Source of the DNA: Microterricola pindariensis
GTDB lineage: Bacteria > Actinomycetota > Actinomycetes > Actinomycetales > Microbacteriaceae
Direction of reading: 5' to 3'
Length of the DNA: 64,000 nt
Assembly: GCF_002936985.1 (NCBI RefSeq)
Contig: NZ_MPZN01000002.1
Span: 78,642 to 142,641, forward strand
Under the pieces are notes generated by a model that saw only the letters and a program-made list of their open reading frames with translations, made no database searches and was not told the origin of the DNA. A program made the position numbers and the translations under genes. Positions 26,405 through 34,225 of the stretch are shown here, piece by piece (positions within the stretch are counted from its first letter, which is position 1; each line of letters starts with the position of its first letter).

Positions 26405-27092
26405 ACGCAGCGTGCGGGTGGTGATCGTGGACGACCACTCGATCTTCCGCTCCGGCCTCAAGGCGGATCTGGACGCCTCGATCGAGGTCGTCGGCGAGGC
26501 GCAGGACGTGGAGTCCGCCGTGCGCGTGGTCACCGCGACCGCGCCCGACGTGGTGCTGCTCGACGTGCACCTGCCGGACGGCGCGGTGGCGGCGGATGCG
26601 GCGACAGCCGTGGCGGCGGCGCCGAGCGGCGGTGCCGCGGTGATCGGGCAGGCGGCCCCGTTGGTTCCGGGCACCCGCTTCCTCGCGCTCAGCGTCTCGG
26701 ACTCCGCCGAGGACGTCGTGGGCGTCATCCGCGCCGGGGCGCGCGGCTACATCACCAAGGGCAGCTCCGGGATCGACGTGAGCCGCGCCGTGCACGCCGT
26801 CGCCGGCGGGGACGCCGTGTTCTCGCCCCGGCTGGCCGGCTTCGTGCTCGACGCCTTCGGCGTGGTCAGCGGCGAGGTGGCCTCCACCGATGAGGAGCTC
26901 GACCGGCTCTCGGTGCGCGAGCAGGAGGTGATGCGGCTGATCGCCCGCGGCTACGCCTACAAGGAGGTCGCCAGCGAGCTGTTCATCTCGCCGAAGACGG
27001 TCGAGACCCACGTCTCGGCGGTGCTGCGCAAGCTGCAGCTCTCCAGCCGGCACGAGCTCACGGCGTGGGCCACGGCCCGCAAGCTCCTCTAG
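26397..27092 (+). CDS. LuxR/NarL-family response regulator
   Basis: A 231-residue regulator, partner of the PspC kinase. The receiver domain has the acidic pair VDDH and the phospho-acceptor Asp in VVLLDVHLPDG; an Ala/Gly-rich insert of about 30 residues follows before LALSVSDSAEDVVG. The C-terminal LuxR HTH is VREQEVMRLIARGYAYKEVA and on, ending with the recognition helix SPKTVETHVSAVLRKL. GTG 26397 overlaps the kinase by eight bases and has a GGGGCAA upstream; an in-frame ATG at 26382 would add five residues. The targets probably include the adjacent PspC genes. Confidence 0.92.
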   Translation: MAERSVRVVIVDDHSIFRSGLKADLDASIEVVGEAQDVESAVRVVTATAPDVVLLDVHLPDGAVAADAATAVAAAPSGGAAVIGQAAPLVPGTRFLALSVSDSAEDVVGVIRAGARGYITKGSSGIDVSRAVHAVAGGDAVFSPRLAGFVLDAFGVVSGEVASTDEELDRLSVREQEVMRLIARGYAYKEVASELFISPKTVETHVSAVLRKLQLSSRHELTAWATARKLL

Positions 27093-27151
27093 CCCGCGCC
27101 GCCCGCCGCCGGACGCCTGTTCCGCCCGCTCCCGCTCGTTGCGCCTGTCGT

Positions 27152-27267
27152 CCCGTTGGCTCGAGGGAGTCCTCCCTTTCCCGTTGGCTCGAGGGACCCC
27201 TTTTCCCCGTTGGCTCGAGGGAGCCCCTATTCCCGTTGGCTCGAGGGAGCTTGCGACCGAAGCCAAC
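27152..27267. repeat. Family A repeat array: four left arms plus one complete end
   Basis: Four copies of CCCGTTGGCTCGAGGGA start at about 27152, 27180, 27206 and 27232 (spacing 28, 26 and 26 bp) and are separated by short pyrimidine-rich spacers. Only the last continues through AGCTTGCGACCGAAGCCAAC. It lies between two convergent response regulator genes. Confidence 0.85.
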
Positions 27268-27318
27268 CCCCGCTGACGCCCTCCGGCCCGAGTCGACGCG
27301 GGGCATGGGAGCCGCGCG

Positions 27319-27966
27319 CTACAGCAGCCCCAGCTCCATCGCGCGGGTGACGGCACGCGTGCGGTCACCCACCTCGAGCTTCTCGAACACGTGCAGCAGG
27401 TGGGTCTTCACGGTGGCCTCGCCGATGAACAGCTCCGAAGCGATGCGCGGGTTGCTGCGCCCGGCCGCGACCAGGCGCAGCACCTCGAGCTCGCGCGGCG
27501 ACAGTGCCGGGCCCGCGGATGCCGCAGCGCCCCCGCCGGCGGCATCCGCCCGCACCCGCTGCACCAGCTTCGCGGCGATCGACGGGGCCAGCACGGTCTC
27601 CCCGGCTGCGACGGCCCGCACCCCGGCCAGGATCTCCTCCTGCGGGGCGGCCTTCAACAGGTAGCCGCCGGCGCCGGCCTCGATCGCGCCGAGGATCAGC
27701 TCGTCGGTGTCGTAGGTGGTGAGGATGAGCACTCGGGGTGCACCGTCGCCCGCTCCCATGATCTGCGCGGTCGCCGCGACGCCGTCCAGAACCGGCATCC
27801 GCAGGTCCATCAGCACAAGGTCGGGCGTGAGCTGGGCGGCGAGCCGCACCGCCTCCGCGCCGTCGTGCGCCTCGCCGACCACCTCGATGTCGGCGGCGCC
27901 GCGCAGTAGCCCGACGATGCCGCTGCGCACGATCGGGTGGTCATCGGCCACGAGCACGCGGATCAC
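27319..27966 (-). CDS. LuxR/NarL-family response regulator
   Basis: A 215-residue response regulator. The receiver has ADDHPIVRSG, the phospho-acceptor Asp in LVLMDLRMPVLDG and the conserved Thr and Lys (LTTYDTDE, YLLKAAP). The LuxR HTH is SPRELEVLRLVAAGRSNPRI and on, with the recognition helix EATVKTHLLHVFEKLEV. The start is GTG, overlapping the kinase stop by four bases, so kinase and regulator are translationally coupled. The operon begins with an ABC-2 exporter, so it probably controls that exporter in response to an envelope-active compound. Confidence 0.93.
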   Translation of the reverse strand: MIRVLVADDHPIVRSGIVGLLRGAADIEVVGEAHDGAEAVRLAAQLTPDLVLMDLRMPVLDGVAATAQIMGAGDGAPRVLILTTYDTDELILGAIEAGAGGYLLKAAPQEEILAGVRAVAAGETVLAPSIAAKLVQRVRADAAGGGAAASAGPALSPRELEVLRLVAAGRSNPRIASELFIGEATVKTHLLHVFEKLEVGDRTRAVTRAMELGLL

Positions 27967-29318
27967 CGCTGCACCTCCCCCTTCTTGCCGTCGAGACTGC
28001 GCGAAGTGCTGTTCAGCTCGCCCCGAACTACAAGTCGCGCAGTCTCGGCGAGGGAAGGGGCGAGGGGAGGGGCGAGGGGAGCGGGGTCGGGAGTGGGGGC
28101 GAGGGGGATGGCGACGGTGAGCCGGCTGCCGCGCGGCGACGCCTGCTCCAGCCGCACGGTTCCGCCGACGAGGGCGAGGCGCTCGGTCATCCCGGCGAGG
28201 CCGAAGCCCCCTCCCGCGCCGGCATCGGGGGAGCGGCTCGGCCCCACGCCGTCATCGTCCACGGTCAGCACGACCTGTTCTGGGCTGCGGCTGATGCCGA
28301 CGGATGCCGTGCCCGCCCGCGCGTGCTTGCGCACGTTGGCGAGCGCCTCCTGTGCGCAGCGCAACAGCACCACGTCCAGCTCCGCGCCGAGGGCGCCAGA
28401 CGCCCCGCCGCCCGCTGCTCCGGGCGCGAGTGCGGCCAGCTCGGTGTGCACCTGCACGCCGGTCTCCCGCTCGAAGCGCTCCGCCAGCCGGTGGAGCGCT
28501 TCGGCCAGCGTGGACTCCACCCGCACCGGCGCGATCGCGGCGACCAGGCCGCGGGCCTCGGTGAGCGCGTCCCTGGCCATCGACTCCATCAGCTCGACGT
28601 CGGCGCGGGCACCGGCCAAGGCAGAGACAGCGGCTGAGGCATCGGCAGGGTCGGCATCCGTCACCCGGGCCAGCGCGCTGCCCGTGCGCTGCGCCACCAT
28701 GACCAGCCCGGTCAGGCTCTGAGCGATGGTGTCGTGGATCTCGCGGGCCAGACGGGCGCGCTCGCTGTCGACGCCGACCTCGCGGTTCGCCGCAGCCAGC
28801 TGGCCCTGCACCGCCATCAGCTCGTCGAGCAGCCTGGCCCGCTCGGCGCCGGAGCGCTCGATGCTCGTGATCCAAGCGCCGAGCGAGAGGCTGAACGCGA
28901 CGGCGAGCACCGAGGCGCCGAGTCCGGTGAGGATTCCGCTCGGGCCGAAGAAGGCCCAGTAGCCCAGCGTGATCGGCACGATCGTGAGCACGTTCAACAC
29001 AACGGCCTGCCGCGTGCTGCCGGAGAGCACCCAGAGGGAGGGGAACAGGATGATCTGCAAGAACGCGAAGGTCGGGTCGAAGGCGATCCCGACGCCGAGC
29101 GCCACGAGCAGCACCCCGGCGTAGAGCAGCCCGGGCAGCGCGCCGTCGCCGCCGATGTAGCGCCGCCCCCAGGAGAAGTAGCAGAGCAGCACGACGGCCA
29201 GCACGGCCAACACGCCCCACTCGCCGCCCGCGTCGGGCTGGTCCCACAGCACGGTGACCGCGATGAGCAGCGCCGCGACCGCGATCATCGCAGCATCCCA
29301 CCACCGTCGAGACGTCAT
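27963..29318 (-). CDS. Sensor histidine kinase, HisKA_3 type
   Basis: A 451-residue membrane kinase with about five or six spans in the first 180 residues and no large external sensor, as in intramembrane-sensing kinases. The phosphoacceptor is in REIHDTIAQSLTGLV, and the ATPase domain has CAQEALANVRKHAR, DDDGVG and GFGLAGMTERL. The ordinary protein would end soon after the TVAIPLAP strand; here about 35 more residues follow, and some 19 of them are encoded by a family C palindromic repeat (27992-28047). Of two adjacent ATGs, 29318 has the better GGAG spacing. It pairs with the downstream response regulator. Confidence 0.9.
   Translation of the reverse strand: MTSRRWWDAAMIAVAALLIAVTVLWDQPDAGGEWGVLAVLAVVLLCYFSWGRRYIGGDGALPGLLYAGVLLVALGVGIAFDPTFAFLQIILFPSLWVLSGSTRQAVVLNVLTIVPITLGYWAFFGPSGILTGLGASVLAVAFSLSLGAWITSIERSGAERARLLDELMAVQGQLAAANREVGVDSERARLAREIHDTIAQSLTGLVMVAQRTGSALARVTDADPADASAAVSALAGARADVELMESMARDALTEARGLVAAIAPVRVESTLAEALHRLAERFERETGVQVHTELAALAPGAAGGGASGALGAELDVVLLRCAQEALANVRKHARAGTASVGISRSPEQVVLTVDDDGVGPSRSPDAGAGGGFGLAGMTERLALVGGTVRLEQASPRGSRLTVAIPLAPTPDPAPLAPPLAPSLAETARLVVRGELNSTSRSLDGKKGEVQR
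27992..28047. repeat. Family C palindromic repeat inside a coding region
   Basis: A 56-bp inverted repeat: left arm from CGAGACTGCGCGAAGTGCTG (27992), right arm ending AGTCGCGCAGTCTCG (28047), four mismatches in 23 pairs. The intergenic copy at 37270-37325 is the same length and has perfect 24-bp arms. Here the element lies in frame within the 3' end of the histidine kinase gene, just before the response regulator start. Confidence 0.85.
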
Positions 29319-29364
29319 CATGCTCCTACTCTGGCACCTCGTGGGTGTCGCCAGCGCGCCGAGA

Positions 29365-29397
29365 GGGGCGGATGCCGGTTGCACCGGCATCCGCCCC
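29365..29397. terminator. Hairpin between exporter and two-component genes
   Basis: A perfect 15-bp stem with a 3-base loop: arms GGGGCGGATGCCGGT (29365-29379) and ACCGGCATCCGCCCC (29383-29397). It lies in the 98-bp gap after the permease stop and before the kinase start, so it could attenuate read-through from the exporter genes into the kinase gene. Its arms carry the GGATGCC/GGCATCC word in inverted orientation. Confidence 0.65.
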
Positions 29398-29416
29398 ACC
29401 GCTGCCGCGTGCGGCA

Positions 29417-30268
29417 TCAGGCGTCGCGCCGGATCCAGCGGAACGTCAGCCGGCTGAGCACCAGCCCCACCACGAGCCAGCCGACGAGCACCAGCGCGAC
29501 GAGGCCGAGGTCCCAGGCGCCGCTCGGCTCGAGCGCCTCGAAGCTCTCCGGCAGGAACACGGCGCGCATGCCCTGCGCCATCCACTTGAGCGGGAACAGG
29601 CTGGCCACGTTCTGCATCCACTCCGGCAGCTGGTTGAACTGCAGGTAGACGCCGGAGATGAACTGCAGGACGAGCACGATCGGGATCACCACGGCGGTGG
29701 CGCTCCTGCCCGAGCGGGGCACCGCCGAGAGAGCGATGCCGAGCAGGGCGGAGGTGATGATTCCGAGCAGGAACACCCAGGCGAAGGTGCCCCAGGCGGC
29801 GGGCTCGGTCGGCAGGGCGATGCCGAAGGCGAACACGGCGACCGCCAGCAGCAGGCCCACCTGCAGCGTGCCGGTGACCAGGGTCTGGCCGATCTTGCCG
29901 ATGAAGTACGCGGTGGGGGAGAGCGGCGTGCCGCCGAGGCGCTTCAGCGTGCCGTCGCTCTTCTCGCCGGCGATGTCGACGGCGAGGTTCTGCACGCCGG
30001 AGAGCAGCATGCCGGCCGCGATCATGCCGGGCAGGTAGTAGGCGCCGACGCTGATGCCGCCCGTGCCGTCTGGCGCGGTGCCGATGTTGCCGGAGGCGCT
30101 GAACGCCGAGGTGAAAATGCCGAGCATGATCACCGGGAAGAGGAAGGTGAAGAAGACGGCGTCCGGCGAGCGGAAGTAGCTGCGCACCTCGTAGCCGATG
30201 CGGCTGATGCCGAGCGCGACGACTCCGGGGCGGGCGATGGTGGGCCGCTCTGCGGTGACGGTGCTCAT
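29417..30268 (-). CDS. ABC-2 type exporter permease
   Basis: A 283-residue membrane subunit with six predicted spans in the ABC-2 arrangement: N-terminal cytoplasmic segment, first span at about 35-55 (FFTFLFPVIMLGIFTSAF), a loop with GTGGISVGAYYLPGMIA, the conserved ISGVYLQFNQLPEWMQ near 205-225, and a last span before the basic SRLTFRWIRRDA. It would export a drug, lipid or peptide with the ATPase made immediately upstream (four-base overlap). The linked sensor kinase and regulator suggest inducible resistance, which is inference. Confidence 0.9.
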   Translation of the reverse strand: MSTVTAERPTIARPGVVALGISRIGYEVRSYFRSPDAVFFTFLFPVIMLGIFTSAFSASGNIGTAPDGTGGISVGAYYLPGMIAAGMLLSGVQNLAVDIAGEKSDGTLKRLGGTPLSPTAYFIGKIGQTLVTGTLQVGLLLAVAVFAFGIALPTEPAAWGTFAWVFLLGIITSALLGIALSAVPRSGRSATAVVIPIVLVLQFISGVYLQFNQLPEWMQNVASLFPLKWMAQGMRAVFLPESFEALEPSGAWDLGLVALVLVGWLVVGLVLSRLTFRWIRRDA

Positions 30269-31206
30269 GAGCGAACCTCCTGGCTGGTTGCGGTGCTGGG
30301 GGTGGCGGATGCCGCGGCGGCTCCGCCCGTGCTGGCGGCGTCGTGCGCCTTGACCAGCCCGAGGTAGATGTCTTCGAGGCTCGGCCGAATCACCTCGAGT
30401 TCGCGCGGCTCGCCGCCGAGCTCTGCGGTGATGGCGGCCACAGTGGCGGCCGGGTGCTCGCTCTGCACGGAGCGCGGGGCCCCGGAGGCGTCGCGCCAGC
30501 GGACAACCGGCACCCGGGCATCCGCCCCGCCGATCTCGTCGATGGCGCCGATCTCAATCAGCGTGCCGCCGGCGATGACACCGGCCCGGTCACTCAGCTG
30601 GGCGGCCTCGTCGAGGTAGTGGGTGGTGAGCAGGATGCTCGTCCCCTCTGCTTTGAGCTGCCGGATCAGCGTCCAGAAGTCTCGGCGCGACTCCGGGTCG
30701 AAGCCGGTCGTCGGCTCGTCGAGGAAGAGCAGCTCCGGCCGGCCGATGATGCCGAGGGCGACATCGACGCGGCGGCGCTGCCCGCCGCTCAGCTTGCTGA
30801 TGCGGGTCTTCGCCTTGGCCTGCAGGCCAACGGCGGCGATCACCTCGTCGACGCTGCGCGGGTTCGGGTAGAAGCCGGCGAAGTGGCGCAACTGCTCGAC
30901 CACGGTGGCGTTGCCGGTCTCGCCGGTCGACTGCAGCACGATGCCGAGCCGCGACTTCCAGTCGAGGCCGCCGCGGGTGGGGTCGATGCCGAGCACGCTG
31001 ACGTCGCCGCCGCTGCGGGTGCGGTAGCCCTCGAGGATCTCGATCGTCGTCGACTTGCCTGCGCCGTTCGGCCCGAGCAGGGCGAAGGTCTCGCCGCGCT
31101 CGATGTCGAAGCTCACTCCGTCGACGGCGGCAAGGTCGCCGTAGCGCTTCTCCAGACCGCGCACCCGCACCACCGGGTCGTTGGGTGTTGCATTGCGTGT
31201 TGTCAT
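30265..31206 (-). CDS. ABC-2 exporter ATP-binding protein
   Basis: A 313-residue ATPase of the drug-exporter type. Walker A is GPNGAGKST near residue 48, the signature is LSGGQRRRVDVALG, Walker B is LLFLDEPTTGFDPESRR and the H-loop is LLTTHYLDEA. The C-terminal 80 residues are the accessory domain usual in DrrA-like proteins. ATG 31206 is chosen; the in-frame extension upstream would run through a palindrome in the control region. It overlaps the permease by four bases and heads the exporter/kinase/regulator transcript. Confidence 0.93.
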   Translation of the reverse strand: MTTRNATPNDPVVRVRGLEKRYGDLAAVDGVSFDIERGETFALLGPNGAGKSTTIEILEGYRTRSGGDVSVLGIDPTRGGLDWKSRLGIVLQSTGETGNATVVEQLRHFAGFYPNPRSVDEVIAAVGLQAKAKTRISKLSGGQRRRVDVALGIIGRPELLFLDEPTTGFDPESRRDFWTLIRQLKAEGTSILLTTHYLDEAAQLSDRAGVIAGGTLIEIGAIDEIGGADARVPVVRWRDASGAPRSVQSEHPAATVAAITAELGGEPRELEVIRPSLEDIYLGLVKAHDAASTGGAAAASATPSTATSQEVRS

Positions 31207-31259
31207 GAACCCAGCCTGCTCGCCTCCCGGCGACCGCACCAGTGGTGGATCGGCTGATT

Positions 31260-31285
31260 CGGCATCCACCGATCGGTGGATGCCG
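31260..31285. promoter_or_regulatory. Perfect 26-bp palindrome in divergent control region
   Basis: The arms are CGGCATCCACCGA and TCGGTGGATGCCG, with no loop. It sits 54 bp before the exporter ATPase start in the 264-bp region 31207-31470 shared with the orphan binding protein gene. Candidate operator for the linked response regulator, or an inverted pair of the GGCATCC word. Nothing else in 31207-31470 looks like a gene. Confidence 0.55.
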
Positions 31286-31470
31286 CCGGGCGCCGTCTGG
31301 CGGTCACAGCTTCTCCCAGCGCGACTCGCCTAGACTCGAAGGGCACCCATCGGAGGGGCGCCCGCATGGGGCCATAGTCGTCTGTCTAGTACGACGTTCC
31401 GAGCTTCAGCGTGATCTCGCCGCTGGCGAGGACTGAGGCTCTTCTGACGTACTCGATTTAAGGATTTCCC

Positions 31471-32376
31471 ATGCGCGCCCGCTATGTCCTCCCGCCGCTG
31501 TCCGTCGCCGCACTGCTGCTCACCGGCTGCGTCGACAACTCGCTGCCCGAGATGACGGGCGCGGACGCCCGGGTGGCCACCGTCACGATGAACGAGGAGG
31601 CGGCCGCGCTGTTGCCGGCGGATGTCGCCGGCTCCGGCGTGCTCACGATCGGCACCGCGCCCAACTACGCGCCCAACGAGTTCAAGAACAGTGATGGCGA
31701 GGCGGTCGGCTGGGACCTGGAGCTCGCCCGGGGTCTCGCCGCGGCGCTCGGCCTGGACTCCGTGGTGCACGACGCGAGCTTCGACAACATCGTCCCCTCC
31801 GTCCGCGGCGGCAAGTTCGACATCGGGGCGTCGTCCTTCACCGACACCGTCGAGCGCGAGAAGCAGCTCGATTTCGTGCACTACTACGACGCCGGAGTGC
31901 AGTGGGCTGCCCCGGCCGAGAGCAGCGTCGACCCGGAGGATGCCTGTGGGCTGAAGGTGGCGGTGCAGGCGACGACCTTCCAGGATACGACCGAGATCCC
32001 CGAGAAGAGCGCGGCCTGCGTCGCCGCGGGCAAACCGGCGATCGAGAAGATGCTGTTCGACAGCCAGGGCAATGCGATCAACGCGGTCGTGCTCGGCCAG
32101 GCCGACGCGTTCAGCGCCGACTCCCCGGTCGCGCTCTACGCCATCTCCAAGCTGAATGGCAAGCTGAAGCCGGTCGGGGAGACCTTCGACGTCGCCCCGT
32201 ACGGCTTCGCCGTCGCGAAGGACTCCGGCATGGCCGAGGCGGTGCAGCTCGCGCTGCAGGGGATGATCGAGGACGGCAGCTACGGCGCGATCCTGGACGC
32301 CTGGGGAGTCGGGGCCGGCGGGCTCGAGCAGATCAGGATCAACGCGGCCGGAGCCGACGCAACCGCGACAGGCTAG
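31471..32376 (+). CDS. Orphan amino-acid ABC substrate-binding lipoprotein
   Basis: A 301-residue extracellular solute-binding protein, family 3. The signal peptide ends in lipobox LLTGC with the lipid-modified Cys at 20, so the protein is anchored outside the membrane. Family features are PNYAPNEFKNSDGEAVGWDL and FDNIVPSVRGGKFDIGASSF. It is a close paralogue of the binding protein at 50602 (shared VDNS, YAPNEFK, DACGLKVAVQATTF and FDVAPYG stretches), but no permease or ATPase gene is beside it. It may deliver substrate to the importer at 51501-53353. Neighbouring lysE/lysG hint at a basic amino acid, which is inference. Confidence 0.88.
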   Translation: MRARYVLPPLSVAALLLTGCVDNSLPEMTGADARVATVTMNEEAAALLPADVAGSGVLTIGTAPNYAPNEFKNSDGEAVGWDLELARGLAAALGLDSVVHDASFDNIVPSVRGGKFDIGASSFTDTVEREKQLDFVHYYDAGVQWAAPAESSVDPEDACGLKVAVQATTFQDTTEIPEKSAACVAAGKPAIEKMLFDSQGNAINAVVLGQADAFSADSPVALYAISKLNGKLKPVGETFDVAPYGFAVAKDSGMAEAVQLALQGMIEDGSYGAILDAWGVGAGGLEQIRINAAGADATATG

Positions 32377-32410
32377 GGCGGCGCCGGCGAGGGGGTGCGA
32401 CGCCGGCCGG

Positions 32411-33172
32411 CTAGTGCGGCAGCACCAGCAGCACGCCGAGGGTGACCATCACCACGGCGATCACCGCGTCGAGCACGCGCCAGGCGCGGGGGGTGCCGAG
32501 CCAGCGGCCGAGGTAGCGCGCGCCGAAGCCGAGTGAGGTGAACCAGACGAGGCTCGCGATGATGGCGCCGGCGCCGAACAGCCAGCGGCCGGGGTCGCCG
32601 TGCCCGTTCGCGACGGAGCCGAGCAGGAACACGGTGTCGAGGTAGACGTGCGGGTTCAGCCAGGTGAGCGCGAACGCCGTCGCCAGTGCCGCTCCGAGGG
32701 TGCCCGCCCTGCCGGTGCCCGACGTTCTGGTGCCCGACGTTGCGGTACGTGCGGCGCGGATGGCCGTCGCGCTGCGCGTCCCGCCGGCCCCGCCCCCGGT
32801 TGCGGTGAGCTCGGCACCCTCCGCGGCGATGGATGCCTCGCCCGCGCTGCCCGCGGCATCCGCCAGCAGCCCGGTCCCGCCCGGTTTGAGCGCCCGCCGG
32901 GCGGCGAGCAGGCCGTAGCCGACGAGGAAGAGCGCCCCGGCCCAGCGGGCGACCGGCAGCAGCCAGGGCAGCTGGCCGAGCAGGGCGCCGATCCCGCTGA
33001 TGCCGACCAGGATCAGCACGGCGTCGGAGACCGCGCAGAGGATGACGACGGCCAGCACGTGCTCGCGGCGGATGCCCTGGCGCAGCACGAACACGTTCTG
33101 CGCGCCGATCGCGATGATCAGGGAGAAGCCGAGGCCGATGCCGGCGAACAGGGGAGCGAGCGAAGGAGTCAC
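32411..33172 (-). CDS. LysE/ArgO family amino acid exporter
   Basis: A 253-residue membrane exporter of the LysE family, with the N-terminal signature [20 protein letters not shown] and the conserved [12 protein letters not shown]. About six spans are predicted. Between spans 3 and 4 (about residues 98-158) there is a long Ala/Gly/Thr-rich loop, unusual for its length and low complexity. The start is GTG with an upstream purine-rich stretch. It is divergent from a LysR-type regulator, the classic lysE-lysG arrangement: the regulator senses excess intracellular lysine, arginine or histidine and switches on export. Confidence 0.92.
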   Translation of the reverse strand: MTPSLAPLFAGIGLGFSLIIAIGAQNVFVLRQGIRREHVLAVVILCAVSDAVLILVGISGIGALLGQLPWLLPVARWAGALFLVGYGLLAARRALKPGGTGLLADAAGSAGEASIAAEGAELTATGGGAGGTRSATAIRAARTATSGTRTSGTGRAGTLGAALATAFALTWLNPHVYLDTVFLLGSVANGHGDPGRWLFGAGAIIASLVWFTSLGFGARYLGRWLGTPRAWRVLDAVIAVVMVTLGVLLVLPH

Positions 33173-33254
33173 GCTCCGACGCTAGGCGCTCACCACGAAT
33201 CAATCCAGCTCATTTTCTTTACGTGACATGAGCAGAACTAATCTGGGGCTGCAC

Positions 33255-33267
33255 TAGCCTGTCCCCA
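33255..33267 (+). promoter_or_regulatory. Leaderless promoter of lysG-like gene
   Basis: TAGCCT (33255-33260) lies six bases before ATG 33267 with no ribosome-binding site, as in the leaderless promoters at 19738, 34213 and 38676. The 94-bp lysE-lysG gap also contains the AT-rich segment around 33210-33240 that would hold LysR-type binding sites. Confidence 0.6.
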
Positions 33268-34190
33268 TGCAACTGCACTCCGATCACCTGCGCACCCTCG
33301 CGGCCGTGCTCGACGAGGGCAGCTTTGACGCGGCCGCGCGCGCCCTCAGCGTCACTCCCTCCGCCGTGAGCCAGCGCATCAAGGCGCTCGAGCAGCAGCT
33401 GGGCCGGGTGCTGCTGGTGCGCTCGAAGCCGATCAGGGCCACGGCCTCCGGCGAGCTGGTGATGCGCCTGGCGCGCCAGTTCGACCAGCTCGAGCACGAG
33501 ACGCTCGCGACGCTCGGCGTGGAGAGCGGCGCGCAGTCGCCGGTCACCGTGCCGCTCGCCGTCAACGCCGACTCGCTCGGCACCTGGATCCTGCCGGCCC
33601 TCGCCCAGCTCTCCCGCACCGAGCACGTGCGCTTCGACCTCTACCGCGAGGATCAGGCCCACACGGTGGCACTGCTCGAGGCCGGCACGGTGATGGCGGC
33701 CGTCACCTCCGCCGCCGAGCCCGTGCCCGGCTGCACTGTGCGCCCGCTCGGCGCGATGCAGTACCGGCCGATGGCCTCGCCCGGCTTTGCCGCCAGCTGG
33801 TTTCCGCAGGGCGTGAGCCTCGCGGCCCTCGCCGAGGCGCCGGTGGTCAACTTCGACCGGCGTGACGACCTGCAGCACGGGTACCTGGCGGCGCGGTTCC
33901 GCCGGCGCGGCCAGGGGGCGGATGCCGCTGCGGTCCCGCGTCCGCCGAGCCACTTCGTGCCGTCCTCCGCCGACTTCGCCACAGCCGTCGAGCTCGGCCT
34001 CGGCTGGGGCATGCTGCCGCCGCTTCAGGTGCAGCAGCGCGTGGCGTCCGGCGCCCTCGTCGACCTCGACCCGAGCGGCGGCGTCGACATCCCGCTGTAC
34101 TGGCAGCAGTGGCGGCTCGCCTCCGGGCTGCTCAGCCGCGTGGCCGACGCCGTGGAGGCCGCCGCCCGCGCTGCGCTCCTGCCGGCCTGA
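33267..34190 (+). CDS. LysR-family regulator, LysG/ArgP type
   Basis: A 307-residue regulator. The N-terminal winged HTH contains TLAAVLDEGSFDAAARALSV and then TPSAVSQRIKALEQQLGRVL, the ArgP/LysG version; the rest is a periplasmic-binding-like effector domain. It is divergent from lysE across 94 bp and would activate the exporter when basic amino acids accumulate. The start has no ribosome-binding site but a well-placed -10 element for a leaderless message. Confidence 0.93.
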   Translation: MQLHSDHLRTLAAVLDEGSFDAAARALSVTPSAVSQRIKALEQQLGRVLLVRSKPIRATASGELVMRLARQFDQLEHETLATLGVESGAQSPVTVPLAVNADSLGTWILPALAQLSRTEHVRFDLYREDQAHTVALLEAGTVMAAVTSAAEPVPGCTVRPLGAMQYRPMASPGFAASWFPQGVSLAALAEAPVVNFDRRDDLQHGYLAARFRRRGQGADAAAVPRPPSHFVPSSADFATAVELGLGWGMLPPLQVQQRVASGALVDLDPSGGVDIPLYWQQWRLASGLLSRVADAVEAAARAALLPA

Positions 34191-34212
34191 GGCCCCACCG
34201 CACGGGCCCGGG

Positions 34213-34225
34213 CATAATGGGCGGA
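34213..34225 (+). promoter_or_regulatory. Leaderless promoter of TetR gene
   Basis: CATAAT (34213-34218) is followed by GGGCGG and the ATG start at 34225. No ribosome-binding site has adequate spacing. Confidence 0.55.

Noticed and set aside
27152..27267. Short repeats with 26-28 bp spacing that could suggest a CRISPR or an iteron origin
   Set aside because: Spacers are short pyrimidine-rich and similar to each other, the unit is shared with other intergenic sites, and no replication or cas gene is present.
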